NCBI GenBank assembly: GCA_021323165.1
Contig: JAJTCJ010000014.1
Location: forward strand, 1-59,224
Source of the DNA: Bacteroidota bacterium
GTDB lineage: Bacteria; Bacteroidota; Bacteroidia; 2-12-FULL-35-15
Reading direction: 5' to 3'
DNA: 59,224 bases
Shown in pieces: positions 15,787-25,775 of the stretch. The notes beneath the pieces were generated by a model, which saw nothing but the letters and a program-made list of their open reading frames with translations, had not been told where the DNA came from and did not search any database. A program made the translations under genes and the position numbers. The first letter of the stretch is position 1. Each line of letters starts with the position of its first letter.

Positions 15787-18700
15787 ATGAAAAAACAACA
15801 AAAACTATTACTCCTGCTATTTTGTTTACTTTCATTACAGAATTTTTCACAGGAATGGAAATGGTTTACCATGGCAACAGATCCAGGCACGCAGAATATT
15901 GCAGGTAAGATTGAATCCGATGATGCAGGAAATAACTTTTCAATCGGATATTTCTATGGTGTTCTGACGGTAAGTCCGACCATCTCTTTAAGCAGTGCAG
16001 GAGGATCTGACATTTATATCATTAAAAGGGATACAGACGGAGTTCCTTTGTGGGCTAAAAGGTTTGGAGGTACTGCCGATGACAGAGGCAATGGTATAAC
16101 TCTGGATCATTCGGGAAACATAATCTTTACAGGGAGTTTCAATCAAAGCATAAGCATAGGAAGCACTACGCTCAATTCAAATGGAGGTTATGATGTTCTC
16201 ATTGCAAAGCTGGACAATTCAGGAAATCCTATCTGGGCAAAATCCTTCGGTGGAAATTCAATCAGTGTATGGGAAGCAGGCAATGACGTTACCTGCGACA
16301 CGCTCAATAATATTTATGTTACCGGATTCAGCTATGCGGCAATAACACTTTCACCCGGAATTACTCTAAGTGCTTCAGGAATTCAAAGTGACATGTTCGT
16401 TTTAAAAATGAATTCTTCAGGAAGCTATCAATGGGCAAGAAATGGCAGAACACCAAATGGAGGAAATGATAATGATGCTGGTATTACAATTGAGCTTGCA
16501 GAAGATCAGAATAGTGTGGTGATAGGCGGCTATTTTATCGCAGATGAGTTTATTTTCGGAACAGATACTTTACTTAATCTTAATGACGGAGGTTATGATT
16601 CATATATAATTTCTTTGAGTACATCCACCGGAGCAAAAAACTTTATAAGGCTTATAAGCGGGGCCGGTCACACACATATTGAACAACTTGCACTTGACCC
16701 TTCTGGTAACATTTATGTTTTAGGGTCTTGCGGAACCAATTATTTTGAATCCCCTAATACTTTAACTGTAAACACCGGACGATATGATATCTTCCTTTTT
16801 AAATATAATTCGGCAGGAACTTTCATTTGGTCCACCGGAATGGGTAACAGCAGCTGGGGACATTCGCCAAATGCAATAACGATCAGTAATGGTAACAAGA
16901 TATTTGTTGCAGGCTCCTACAGAAATTTTTGTCAGAGCGGAACATTCTCGGTTAACGGACAAGGTATGTTCCTGGCTGTACTTGACACAAACAAGACCAC
17001 CCTTAGCATGGTAAAAGCCACAACCAGCCTTGGAATAAATATTCAATGCCAGGGAATGGCAATTGATGCTGCTGATAACGTTTATTTTCATGGAAATGTT
17101 CCAACAGGAACTTGTACTTTCGGTGCAACAGATTATCCGGCAAATGATTGGGAGATCTTTAATGCAAAGTACTCCTTCATTCCATGTGCAACCGCTCCAG
17201 CCCAACCTTCTGCAATAAGCGGCCCGGTATCAATGTGCTATGGCACGTATGGACATGTATACAGCATCACTCCGGTTCCTGGAACAACAAGTTATACATG
17301 GACATTCCCTTCCGGTTTTTCAGGAGTGAGCACGTCAAATAACATTACAGTTACGGCAGGATCAACCAGTGGAAATGTAACTGTGAAAGCAAATAATGGA
17401 TGCGGCAGCAGTGCCGTTCAGGTTCTGCCTGTTACTGTTATAACTCCTCCTCCCCCCCCGGCATCAATCACCGGTCTTACAATAGTATGCAGTGGAAATT
17501 CATATACTTATTCAGTTGCAACCGTTTCCGGGGCAACAAGCTATGCATGGAATTTTCCTGGTGGCTGGATCGGTAGCTCAACCACTAATTCAATAAACGT
17601 AACCGCAGGTATAAGCGGAACTGTTTATGCAAGAACTTCCAATTCATGCGGATTAAGCTCTGCTGCTTCTAAAGCTGTAACCGTAAATCCAAGGCCGGCA
17701 CAACCGGGGACAATGACAGGTAACATAAATATTTGCCAGGGAACAGTAAATACATACTCTGTCCCAGCTGTTAGTGGTGCAACATCATATACATGGACGC
17801 TGCCTTCAGGGTGGAGCGGAACATCAACAAGTACTTCTATTACAACAACTGCAGGTGCAACCAGCGGCACCATTTCTGTTACTGCAAATAATTCATGTGG
17901 TCCGGGCACTGCAAGAACAATAACGGTGAATGCAACACCGATACCTGCAAGCCCTACATCCATTTCCGGTAACAATGCGATCTGTCCTAATGCTACAAAT
18001 ACATTCTCTGTTCCAACTGTTCCAGGTGCTTCATCATATACCTGGACATTGCCAGGAGGATGGTCCGGAAGCTCTGTATCCAACAGCATTACTTCAACCG
18101 CAAATTTAAATGGAGGGATAATTTCTGTAACTGCAAATAATACCTGCGGATCTTCTTCTGCTCAAAGCTTATCATTAACAATTAATAATGTATCCGCAAG
18201 TTCTGTTTCCAATCCAACTTGTTATGGATATTGCAGCGGAACTGCAACAGTTACTCCAACAGGTACCGGTCCATTTACTTACAGCTGGCTGCCTGGAACA
18301 GAAACAGGTCAGACAGCAGATTCGTTATGTTCAGGAACATACACCGTAACGATTACGGGTGATGGAGGCTGCAGCACTACCGCTACAACAATGATTACTG
18401 AATTAAGTTCATTCACTGTAAGTGAAACACATTCAAATCCAAGCTGCTATGGAATGTGCAACGGAGCTATAACTATCACTCCTGTTGGTGGAACACCGCC
18501 TTATTCATATTCCGGAACTACTACTAACATCTGTGCAGGAACTTACATTTCTAATATCACTGATTCAAACGGATGTATCGCAAGTTCCGCCATAACCATT
18601 ACAGAACCTGCAGAAATTCTTGCAAATACTGTCATCTCAGGGATCAGCTGTAACGGACTTTGTGATGGATCCGCAACGGTATCACCAACAGGCGGCACCG

Positions 18701-19566
18701 GTCCATATTCTTATCAATGGTGTACAGGGACTACAAGCAGTTTCATGAATGGATTTTGCGGAGGAACATGTTCAGTTTCGATTACCGATGCAAATGGTTG
18801 CCAGCTTATTGAATCCATCATCATAAACCAACCAACTGTAATCTCGCTGAACACAACTTCTGGTGCAAGCGCTATCTGCGAAGGAGATTGTGCTTCCCTT
18901 CTCGCATCTGTTTCAGGTGGAACAGGCCCATATACTTACGGATGGATGCCCGCATTAAATTTAAATAATGCTTCTATCTCCAATCCAATGGCCTGTATTT
19001 CTTCAAGCACAACTTATTCTGTCAGTGTATCTGATGGTAACGGTTGCAATGTGAATGGCACTGTTTCAGTAATCGTTAATCCGAAACCATCTGTGAATTA
19101 TACTCAGAGCCCGGCTATAGCCTGTGAGAATATTTCATCTCTTGCATTAAGTCCTGGTACTCCTTCAGGAGGATATTACAGCGGTACCGCAGTTACAGGA
19201 AACATATTCAGTCCTTCTGCTGCTGGATCAGGTTCATATCCTGTAAGCTATATTTATTCTGATGCTAATGGATGCAGTGACACTGCAATTTCAACTATAA
19301 CTGTTAGTGTTTGTACCGGAATTGAAAGTGTTACTGAAAATAAGATCAGTGTTTACCCAAATCCGACAAGAAATATTCTTATTGTTAAGAGCTCAGAACT
19401 AATCACTGGAATTAACATATATAACATTCTTGGAGAAGAAATTTTATATACGATTGTTGGCAGAAACAATGCAAACATAGATATGTCATCTTTTGCTGAA
19501 GGAATCTATTGGATCAGAATCCAAACAAACAAAGAATCGCTCACCAAAAAAATAGTGAAAGAATAG
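15787..19566 (+). CDS. Giant T9SS-exported protein with SBBP-like propeller, PKD-like and SprB repeats
   Basis: A 1259-residue cell-surface or secreted protein. The order is: signal peptide (1-22, ending NFSQ); SBBP-type beta-propeller repeats (about 25-455, seen as repeated WAKRFGGTADDRGNGI, DHSGNIIFTG and LDNSGNPIWAKSFGG units); about five Ig/PKD-like repeats of the form ISG-ICPG-TYSVPxVxGATSYTWTLPSGW with CG near the end (about 468-800); SprB repeats (about 805-1015, SNPTCYGYCSGTATVTPTGG type); a further Ig-like stretch; and a type A sorting domain (about 1185-1259, YPNPTRNILIVK to GIYWIRI). SprB repeats are known from the Flavobacterium gliding adhesin SprB. An adhesin or matrix role is plausible but unproven. 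It is followed 4 bases later by a dehydrogenase gene. Confidence 0.88.
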   Translation: MKKQQKLLLLLFCLLSLQNFSQEWKWFTMATDPGTQNIAGKIESDDAGNNFSIGYFYGVLTVSPTISLSSAGGSDIYIIKRDTDGVPLWAKRFGGTADDRGNGITLDHSGNIIFTGSFNQSISIGSTTLNSNGGYDVLIAKLDNSGNPIWAKSFGGNSISVWEAGNDVTCDTLNNIYVTGFSYAAITLSPGITLSASGIQSDMFVLKMNSSGSYQWARNGRTPNGGNDNDAGITIELAEDQNSVVIGGYFIADEFIFGTDTLLNLNDGGYDSYIISLSTSTGAKNFIRLISGAGHTHIEQLALDPSGNIYVLGSCGTNYFESPNTLTVNTGRYDIFLFKYNSAGTFIWSTGMGNSSWGHSPNAITISNGNKIFVAGSYRNFCQSGTFSVNGQGMFLAVLDTNKTTLSMVKATTSLGINIQCQGMAIDAADNVYFHGNVPTGTCTFGATDYPANDWEIFNAKYSFIPCATAPAQPSAISGPVSMCYGTYGHVYSITPVPGTTSYTWTFPSGFSGVSTSNNITVTAGSTSGNVTVKANNGCGSSAVQVLPVTVITPPPPPASITGLTIVCSGNSYTYSVATVSGATSYAWNFPGGWIGSSTTNSINVTAGISGTVYARTSNSCGLSSAASKAVTVNPRPAQPGTMTGNINICQGTVNTYSVPAVSGATSYTWTLPSGWSGTSTSTSITTTAGATSGTISVTANNSCGPGTARTITVNATPIPASPTSISGNNAICPNATNTFSVPTVPGASSYTWTLPGGWSGSSVSNSITSTANLNGGIISVTANNTCGSSSAQSLSLTINNVSASSVSNPTCYGYCSGTATVTPTGTGPFTYSWLPGTETGQTADSLCSGTYTVTITGDGGCSTTATTMITELSSFTVSETHSNPSCYGMCNGAITITPVGGTPPYSYSGTTTNICAGTYISNITDSNGCIASSAITITEPAEILANTVISGISCNGLCDGSATVSPTGGTGPYSYQWCTGTTSSFMNGFCGGTCSVSITDANGCQLIESIIINQPTVISLNTTSGASAICEGDCASLLASVSGGTGPYTYGWMPALNLNNASISNPMACISSSTTYSVSVSDGNGCNVNGTVSVIVNPKPSVNYTQSPAIACENISSLALSPGTPSGGYYSGTAVTGNIFSPSAAGSGSYPVSYIYSDANGCSDTAISTITVSVCTGIESVTENKISVYPNPTRNILIVKSSELITGINIYNILGEEILYTIVGRNNANIDMSSFAEGIYWIRIQTNKESLTKKIVKE

Positions 19567-19570
19567 AACA

Positions 19571-20512
19571 ATGCGAATTTTATTTATTGACTCCAATCAT
19601 CCTTTATTACATACTTCGCTTGAAAAAGCTGGTCATACCTGTGAACTTAATTATTCATGGACAAAAGAAGAGATCATTGATAATGTACACTTATATGATG
19701 GCATTGTTATACGCAGTAAAATAAAGATCACTAAAGAAATTATTGATAAAGCATCTAATTTAAAATTCATTGCCCGTGCAGGTGCGGGAATGGAAAATAT
19801 TGATGTTGAATATGCAGAAAGCAAAGGAATAAAGTGTTTGCATGCTCCTGAAGGAAACCGCGATGCCGTAGCAGAGCATGCAATAGGAATGCTCCTATGT
19901 TTATTTAATAATATCAGTCGGGCTGATAAAGAAGTGCGTGAAGGAAAATGGATTCGTGAAGGGAACAGAGGAGTTGAACTTATAGGCAAAACAGTAGGCG
20001 TGATCGGACACGGGAATATGGGAAGTGCTTTCACTGAAAGATTAAAAGGTTTCGGAGTGAAGGTACTGGCTTACGATAAATACAAAAAGAACTTCGGCAC
20101 TGAATTTATTAAAGAATCAACATTAGAAGAGATCTGTGAACATGCTGACATCATCAGTCTGCACACTCCATTAACAGATGAAACACATTATCTTATCAAT
20201 GATGAGTTCATCAATAAATTCAAAAAAAATATTTATATCATTAATTCTGCAAGAGGTAAATGTTTGAACACTGCCGATCTTATTAAGAATTTAAACTCCG
20301 GGAAAGTTAAAGGAGCTTGTCTTGATGTATTAGAATACGAAATGACATCTTTTGAAAACCTTGATACCAGTGCCTTACCCCAGGCTTTCCGCGAACTGAT
20401 CAAAAGTGATAAAGTTATATTATCATCACACATTGCAGGATGGACACACGAGAGCAATGAAAAGATCGCGGGGATACTTGCCAGGAAGATCATCAGGACT
20501 ACAACAAATTAA
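19571..20512 (+). CDS. D-2-hydroxyacid dehydrogenase, phosphoglycerate-dehydrogenase-like
   Basis: A 313-residue NAD-dependent dehydrogenase. N-terminal catalytic-domain motifs are DGIVIRSKIKITKEIIDKA and FIARAGAGMENID (about 64-77). The NAD-binding Rossmann motif is TVGVIGHGNMGSAFTERL (about 138-155), followed by IISLHTPLTDETHYLI, the catalytic arginine in INSARGKCLNTADLI (about 217-231), ACLDVLEYE with the acidic residue, and the catalytic histidine in SSHIAGWTHES. The closest match by pattern is short-form D-3-phosphoglycerate dehydrogenase (SerA) without the ACT domain; glyoxylate/hydroxypyruvate reductase cannot be excluded. There is no serB/serC next to it. Confidence 0.85.
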   Translation: MRILFIDSNHPLLHTSLEKAGHTCELNYSWTKEEIIDNVHLYDGIVIRSKIKITKEIIDKASNLKFIARAGAGMENIDVEYAESKGIKCLHAPEGNRDAVAEHAIGMLLCLFNNISRADKEVREGKWIREGNRGVELIGKTVGVIGHGNMGSAFTERLKGFGVKVLAYDKYKKNFGTEFIKESTLEEICEHADIISLHTPLTDETHYLINDEFINKFKKNIYIINSARGKCLNTADLIKNLNSGKVKGACLDVLEYEMTSFENLDTSALPQAFRELIKSDKVILSSHIAGWTHESNEKIAGILARKIIRTTTN

Positions 20513-20522
20513 TTGGTGAATA

Positions 20523-21191
20523 ATGAAAAAGCTTTGCATCAAACTTATTATTCTGTTTTTTGTTTGTTGTACTTTTAATCTATTTAGCCAGGACACCGCA
20601 TATAATAAAATCATTCAGCAGCTTCTTCGCATCGATGAACTGGATCAACGCTACAGAAATCAAATGGGTTCCGTTCAATCACGATATGGCGGTGATTCCA
20701 AAGAAATGAAAGAGCTTTATAAAGCAATGAAAAGTGCTGATTCACTTAATCTGATCAAAGTGGAATATATTCTTTCAAAATATGGATGGTTAGGTGTTAA
20801 TGAAATCGGCAGCCAATGCAATACTACCTTATTTATGGTGATACAACATTCCGATCAGCCACATCAGGAAAAATATTTACCGATCATGAGGCTTGCCGTA
20901 AAGAATGGTAAAGCTCAGGCGCACCATCTTGCTTTATTGGAGGATCGCATTTTACTGCAGCAGGGAAAAAAGCAGATCTATGGAAGCCAGCTAAGCTGGA
21001 ACCTTAAAACCAATCAATATTATCTTGCTCCCCTCGAAGATCCTGACAATGTAGATAAAAGAAGGAAAGAAGCCGGATTGGAAATATTGTCTGATTATAT
21101 TAAAAACTGCTGCGACCTTACCTGGGATGTAGAACAATACAAAAAAGAGCTGCCATCCATTGAAGAAGATTTCTTTAAAAATAAAAAATGA
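20523..21191 (+). CDS. DUF6624-like secreted protein
   Basis: A 222-residue protein with a signal peptide (residues 1-22, ending LFSQ). Residues about 60-180 carry the pattern of the DUF6624 family: ILSKYGWLGVNEIG, FMVIQHSDQPHQEKYLPIMRLAVKNGKAQAHHLALLEDRILLQQGKKQIYGSQ and a later RRKEAGLE helix. The conserved His/Asp pairs in IQHSD and LLEDR are suggestive of an active or binding site, but no function is established. It follows the dehydrogenase by 10 bases and overlaps the next lipoprotein gene by 4 bases, so the three are probably one transcript. Confidence 0.75.
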   Translation: MKKLCIKLIILFFVCCTFNLFSQDTAYNKIIQQLLRIDELDQRYRNQMGSVQSRYGGDSKEMKELYKAMKSADSLNLIKVEYILSKYGWLGVNEIGSQCNTTLFMVIQHSDQPHQEKYLPIMRLAVKNGKAQAHHLALLEDRILLQQGKKQIYGSQLSWNLKTNQYYLAPLEDPDNVDKRRKEAGLEILSDYIKNCCDLTWDVEQYKKELPSIEEDFFKNKK

Positions 21192-21604
21192 GATCTAAAA
21201 TTATCATCTCACTGATCGTGAGTTTCTTTCTTACCTCCTGCTTTGGTCTTTTCGACAGCGAGTCCGACAGGATCATTGATAAGTATATAGTATTGTGGAT
21301 AGATCTTGAAGAAAACAGATGCATCTCCGAACAATTCGAAAAAAATTCAGCAGGTTCCAGTGTTATCGTCCCGCCATATGTTTTCGCTGCCGGACATAAT
21401 GAGGAATTTATTATTGCCAAACAACATCCTTCCGAAGATTTCAATACAACCAATTATTTCATTATTGATATGCACCGCAAAATAAAAAAGAATGGTGAAA
21501 AAGTTTTTGGCCCCTTAACAAGAAAACAATTTGACAGCCTGAGAACAGAATTAAGGATTAGGGATATTAAGTTCGATTTAAAATATCCTGAGCAACCTTT
21601 TTAA
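21188..21604 (+). CDS. Small lipoprotein (DUF3997-like)
   Basis: A 138-residue lipoprotein. The signal peptide ends in a lipobox-like FFLTSC, predicting lipidation at Cys18. The mature part is a small alpha/beta domain with ESDRIIDKYIVLWIDLEENRCISEQ, VIVPPYVFAAGHNEEFIIAKQHP and a NYFIIDMHRK strand. The layout resembles DUF3997-type lipoproteins, in which a Y-hydrophobic-D segment is followed by a 'FIIAKQHP' strand, but I hold that assignment loosely. It starts inside the end of the DUF6624 gene and converges on the receiver gene with a four-base overlap of the ends. Confidence 0.6.
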   Translation: MRSKIIISLIVSFFLTSCFGLFDSESDRIIDKYIVLWIDLEENRCISEQFEKNSAGSSVIVPPYVFAAGHNEEFIIAKQHPSEDFNTTNYFIIDMHRKIKKNGEKVFGPLTRKQFDSLRTELRIRDIKFDLKYPEQPF

Positions 21605-22026
21605 TGAATAGCAGTGTTTATGATTTTTTGCAAGGTCTCTTCCTTTAAAGGTTTTTCAACAATTTCTATGATCTGTTTATACTGAGAACAGCGATGTATA
21701 TCTTCCGGACTAATCAGGTTAGTCAGCATCACCACCTTTACTTCAGCAGCAACTTTAAGATCTAGTTCTTTTAATTTATCAAGGAACATAAATCCACTGC
21801 AGACTGGCATCTGTATATTCAGAAAAATAAAATCGATCGTATCAGAATTACCACAACTCTCCTTTTCCTTAAGGAAAGAAAGCGCTTCTTCAGTATCATT
21901 AAAAGTATGGATAGCATAAAAAGACCCTGACCTTTCTATGATAGTGCGGGTAATGAACATACTTATGTCGTCATCGTCTATAATAACAACATGGGGGAAT
22001 TTATTATCAGACTTCATCGGAAACAT
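21601..22026 (-). CDS. Receiver-domain protein lacking the phospho-acceptor aspartate
   Basis: A 141-residue single-domain CheY-like protein. The acidic cluster VVIIDDDDISMFI (about 13-25), threonine in VVMLTNLI (about 98-105) and lysine in IVEKPLKEE (about 122-130) are all as expected. The strand-3 segment that normally reads FLDIxMP instead reads FIFLNIQMPVCSG: the aspartate that receives phosphate is an asparagine (codon AAT at 21819-21817). It is therefore a pseudo-receiver that probably works independently of phosphorylation or through protein contacts. No kinase is adjacent. ATG at 22026 or 22017 could each be used. It converges with the lipoprotein gene. Confidence 0.85.
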   Translation of the reverse strand: MFPMKSDNKFPHVVIIDDDDISMFITRTIIERSGSFYAIHTFNDTEEALSFLKEKESCGNSDTIDFIFLNIQMPVCSGFMFLDKLKELDLKVAAEVKVVMLTNLISPEDIHRCSQYKQIIEIVEKPLKEETLQKIINTAIH

Positions 22027-22273
22027 GGAGAGTAAGTTTCTTAATGTAAATATATCGCATAATAATTTTTTAACTCTTTAATTACTTAATTATCAGTATT
22101 TAACCCTATAAATTCAAAATCTTACTGTTTTGAATTCCATACCTTAAACATCCTCTTCATGCCTCAGTTAATGCTCAACCCAATTATTATTTATTTAAGA
22201 GGAGCTTGAGCTTAAAACTGTATTTGACTGGAATGAAATTTTATTATAAAGGCATAAAGCTTATTATTGTCCT

Positions 22274-22744
22274 ATGAAAAACATCTTCTTACTCTTAATT
22301 TCGATTTGCTCTTTCACTTTTACAAGCTGCGGGGATTTCCAGGATATCACCTTTAAAGGTGTTGAAGGTGTAAAAATTGTAAAGATGACACAGGAAGGGA
22401 TTGAAGCAGAGATCACCGCAAGGATCCACAACCCGAATAAAATAGCTTTTCATATTTATCCTTCCGTACTGGATGCTACGCTTAACGGAATGAATGCCGG
22501 GAAAGCAAAACTCACGAACAACATAAAGATCAAAGCGAATTCGGAGCGCTCCTATACTTTTAAGGTTAAATCGGATTTCTCCACACTGAATATGTTTGAA
22601 CTCCCCATGCTTATGACTGCCATCGGAGGTAAGAATGTGAAAGTGGGAGTAAAAGGTGATCTTAAAGTTGGAAAATTACTGGTGAAAAGAAAATACCCCG
22701 TTGACCTTATTAAAACCGTTCCTATTAACGCCACAGGTTTTTAA
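22274..22744 (+). CDS. LEA14-like (LEA type 2) lipoprotein
   Basis: A 156-residue protein with signal peptide and lipobox FTFTSC (Cys19). The remainder matches the LEA type 2/WHy beta-sandwich family: ITFKGVEGVKIVKMTQEGIEAEITARIHNPNKIAFHIYPSVLDATLNGM, with the typical 'NPN' motif (about 54-56), then ANSERSYTFKVKSD and LKVGKLLVKRKYPV. Such proteins are inner- or outer-membrane lipoproteins of unknown function in Bacteroidota, related to plant desiccation proteins only by fold. It is flanked by a 247-base gap upstream and stands before the DUF255 gene. Confidence 0.8.
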   Translation: MKNIFLLLISICSFTFTSCGDFQDITFKGVEGVKIVKMTQEGIEAEITARIHNPNKIAFHIYPSVLDATLNGMNAGKAKLTNNIKIKANSERSYTFKVKSDFSTLNMFELPMLMTAIGGKNVKVGVKGDLKVGKLLVKRKYPVDLIKTVPINATGF

Positions 22745-22833
22745 TTACAGTCTTCACCTGTTTGTGATCCCGGCCAAATTTTTTGAAGAATATTACCTTC
22801 CGCATCCTTAACATGTTTTAGTACTTTTAATTC

Positions 22834-24867
22834 ATGCAAGAAAAAAACCCAAAACATACAAATTCACTGATCAGTGAAACAAGCCCTTATCTTCTGCAGC
22901 ATGCACACAATCCTGTGAACTGGTATGCATGGAATGATGAATCACTTGAAAAAGCCAAAAGGGAAGACAAGCTTATTCTTGTAAGCGTAGGTTATTCAGC
23001 CTGCCACTGGTGCCATGTCATGGAACATGAAAGCTTTGAAGATGAAAAAGTAGCGGCTATCATGAATGATAATTTCGTGTGCATAAAAGTTGACCGGGAA
23101 GAACGCCCGGACATTGACCAGGTGTATATGCTTGCAGTTCAGCTGATGACAGGGCACGGTGGCTGGCCGCTCAATTGTTTTGCTCTGCCTGACGGAAGGC
23201 CCATTTATGGTGGAACCTATTTCCCTAAGCAGCAATGGATAAACATACTTCTTAATCTTACCGATGTTTATAGAAATGAAAAAGACAAAGCATTGGAATA
23301 TGCCAACAGGCTTACAGAGGGAGTTAAGCTGGCTGAACTGGTGAAAGTAAAAGAACGGGAAGAGTTCTCTTCTGAAATTCTTTCACGCTGTTACAATAAC
23401 TGGAAGCTCCGCTTCGATACTATTGAAGGAGGCCCTGACAAAGCACCTAAATTTCCGCTGCCGAATAATTATGAATTTTTATTGCGCTATGCGCTTGCTT
23501 CAGAAAATAAATCGGAAGTAATGGAGCATGTTGATCTTACGCTGAAGAAAATGGCTTACGGTGGAATTTATGATCAGATAGGCGGAGGATTTGCAAGATA
23601 TTCCGTTGACCATTTATGGAAAGTACCGCATTTTGAAAAGATGCTTTACGACAATGCTCAGCTGGTAACACTTTACAGCGAAGCATACCGTGCAACCAAA
23701 AATGAATTGTACAAAGAAGTGGTGTACGATACCCTTGAATTTATCTCCCGCGAGCTTACTTCACCTGAGGGCGGATTTTATTCAGCCCTGGATGCGGATT
23801 CAGAAGGTGTGGAAGGAAAATATTATGTGTGGACAAAACAGGAATTAAAAGAGCTGCTGAAAAATAAGTTCGAAGTGTTCTCTGATTACTACAATGTAAA
23901 CGAACGCGGATTCTGGGAGCACGATAATTATATTTTGCTCCGTTATGATGACGATGCGGCAATTGCTGAAAGAAACAAGATCAGCTTAAATGAGCTGCAT
24001 GAAATTATTCTTGCCAGCAAAAAACTTTTATTGGCAGTAAGAGAAAAGAGAATTCGCCCGGGACTCGACAACAAGATCCTTACTTCCTGGAATGCCCTGA
24101 TGCTGAAAGGATACATTGATGCTTACAACGCTTTTAACGAAACGAAATTTTTAGCAGCAGCTGAAAAAAATGCGGCTTACTTATTAAAATATGCCTGTAA
24201 TAATGATACGCTGAGCCATTTATGTATAAAGGAAACAAGTAAACAAAAGCTGGGTTTCCTTGAAGACTATTCTTTCAGCATCGAAGCATTTATTGCATTG
24301 TACCAGGCAACAAGTCAAGAATCCTATCTGACAAAAGCGAAAGAGCTGATGGAGTATTGCATTAAACATTTCCGTGACAGCTCCAGCGGAATGTTCTTTT
24401 TCACTTCGGATGAAGACAAGGCTTTGATCACACGAAAAATGGAGCTTTCTGACAATGTGATTCCTGCCTCCAATTCCAGCATTGCAAAATCATTGTTTTT
24501 ATTAGGACATTATTTTGAGAATGAAGAATATATTTCCATGAGCAGGGCCATGCTGAACAATGTACTGGAAGAGCTGGAGAATTACGGAGCGGGATACAGC
24601 AACTGGGCCATGCTGCTGCTTTATTTTACAGAACCATTTTTTGAAGTGGCCATTGTTGGCAAAGCAGCGGATGAAAAATACAGGGAATTCCAAAAACATT
24701 TCCTTCCAAACATAATATTTGCGATAAGTAAAGCTGAAAGCACATTACCCTTACTCCAAAACCGTTTTGTTGAAGGAGAAACCATGCTTTATGTTTGCAG
24801 CAATAAAACCTGCAAGGAACCGGTGAAAGAAACGGGTGAAGCGTTCAGACAAATCCTGAATAAGTAA
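22834..24867 (+). CDS. Thioredoxin-domain DUF255 protein (YyaL/SPATA20 family)
   Basis: A 677-residue cytosolic protein. Residues 1-165 form the DUF255 thioredoxin-like domain: [25 protein letters not shown], the active-site-like [16 protein letters not shown] (about 52-67) and [16 protein letters not shown]. The rest is an (alpha/alpha)6-barrel related to N-acylglucosamine 2-epimerases and glycoside hydrolases, with [55 protein letters not shown] and [11 protein letters not shown]. The CxxC motif is intact (CHWC). The family is widely conserved, but its reaction is unproven. It is complete and appears to be a single-gene unit. Confidence 0.92.
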   Translation: MQEKNPKHTNSLISETSPYLLQHAHNPVNWYAWNDESLEKAKREDKLILVSVGYSACHWCHVMEHESFEDEKVAAIMNDNFVCIKVDREERPDIDQVYMLAVQLMTGHGGWPLNCFALPDGRPIYGGTYFPKQQWINILLNLTDVYRNEKDKALEYANRLTEGVKLAELVKVKEREEFSSEILSRCYNNWKLRFDTIEGGPDKAPKFPLPNNYEFLLRYALASENKSEVMEHVDLTLKKMAYGGIYDQIGGGFARYSVDHLWKVPHFEKMLYDNAQLVTLYSEAYRATKNELYKEVVYDTLEFISRELTSPEGGFYSALDADSEGVEGKYYVWTKQELKELLKNKFEVFSDYYNVNERGFWEHDNYILLRYDDDAAIAERNKISLNELHEIILASKKLLLAVREKRIRPGLDNKILTSWNALMLKGYIDAYNAFNETKFLAAAEKNAAYLLKYACNNDTLSHLCIKETSKQKLGFLEDYSFSIEAFIALYQATSQESYLTKAKELMEYCIKHFRDSSSGMFFFTSDEDKALITRKMELSDNVIPASNSSIAKSLFLLGHYFENEEYISMSRAMLNNVLEELENYGAGYSNWAMLLLYFTEPFFEVAIVGKAADEKYREFQKHFLPNIIFAISKAESTLPLLQNRFVEGETMLYVCSNKTCKEPVKETGEAFRQILNK

Positions 24868-24875
24868 ATCAGGCT

Positions 24876-25766
24876 TTATACTTTTTCGAAAGTAAATGAG
24901 AGCATAAGTTCATTTCGGAACTGAAATTTATAAGGCGGGTAAGGCAAGTATTTTATCCTACTGTCTATAATAAAATCCATGAACCTGAAAACTTTTACAA
25001 TTACGCGATTTCGAAAATCAATGTTTACTTTTTCACGGTTCACAGCATTTGCAAAAGCACGTGAATAGTTTTCCCAACGAAGTCTTGAATTGATATTCTT
25101 TCGAATATATGTTTGTAAGCCTAAGCCATATTCAGAGGTTATAAGAGATTTCTTATAGACCATATCATTTTCATTTGCCAAAACTTGGGTAGACAAATAA
25201 GGAACGGCAGTTGTTTTAAGTGTAACAAATGTCAGGTTGATTCTGCATGTTTTCCAGAAGTGAACAGAAGTTCCATAGCCGAGGTCTATACTCATTGGGT
25301 TGCCGAATCCACCGCACCAACGTTTAGTGTAGTAGCCGGTATCATTATAATACATTTCATATGTGGAGAGAAATTGAGAATTAAAATAAAACGTAAATAT
25401 ATTTTCAAAACGCTTATTCACATTCTTTACTACTTCAGCACTCAGATCCAGGTAATCACTATTCTTATTCCACACACTGTCAACGAACTTCATATATCCT
25501 ACCTCACCATTAAAACGGATATGCGTTTCCCATTTATTACCAATGGTATCATAATTAATATTACTCCTTAACAGAAAAGTATAATTATTATACCCGCTGT
25601 ATTTCCAGTTTTTATAATGTGTGTATGATGCGGAGAAATTGTTTGAGAAGGTTATTGCGGAGGGAATGACATGGTGCTTGGTTCTATTAATAGAATCATG
25701 ACCAAATCCAAAAGAGTTTAAAAATAAAAAGAGCAATAAAAAGACTATTCCTTGAGTTCTTTTCAT
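24876..25766 (-). CDS. DUF3078-like outer-membrane protein
   Basis: A protein of 296 residues from ATG 25766 (a TTG nine bases upstream is also possible). It has a signal peptide (GIVFLLLFLFLNSFGFG) and a series of amphipathic beta strands with aromatic ends, such as FSASYTHYKNWKYSGYNNYTFLLRSNINYD, THIRFNGEVGYMKF and a terminal RNELMLSFTFEKV whose last strand ends in a hydrophobic-x-hydrophobic pattern. This is the layout of DUF3078 beta-barrel proteins of Bacteroidota. Tryptophan near NWKYSG is typical. The barrel would sit in the outer membrane; no substrate is known. It directly follows the lipoprotein gene at 25776-26396. Confidence 0.68.
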   Translation of the reverse strand: MKRTQGIVFLLLFLFLNSFGFGHDSINRTKHHVIPSAITFSNNFSASYTHYKNWKYSGYNNYTFLLRSNINYDTIGNKWETHIRFNGEVGYMKFVDSVWNKNSDYLDLSAEVVKNVNKRFENIFTFYFNSQFLSTYEMYYNDTGYYTKRWCGGFGNPMSIDLGYGTSVHFWKTCRINLTFVTLKTTAVPYLSTQVLANENDMVYKKSLITSEYGLGLQTYIRKNINSRLRWENYSRAFANAVNREKVNIDFRNRVIVKVFRFMDFIIDSRIKYLPYPPYKFQFRNELMLSFTFEKV

Positions 25767-25775
25767 CTCTAACAA

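Noticed and set aside
17625-18089. A 154-codon minus-strand frame opposite the giant T9SS gene.
   Set aside because: It is a shadow of the repetitive plus-strand coding sequence, with repetitive hydrophobic valine-rich translation and no independent start region.
17200-18900. Repeating units of about 240 bases that might suggest a tandem repeat or CRISPR-like array.
   Set aside because: They are in frame and encode PKD-like and SprB repeats of one protein; spacing and divergence do not fit CRISPR.
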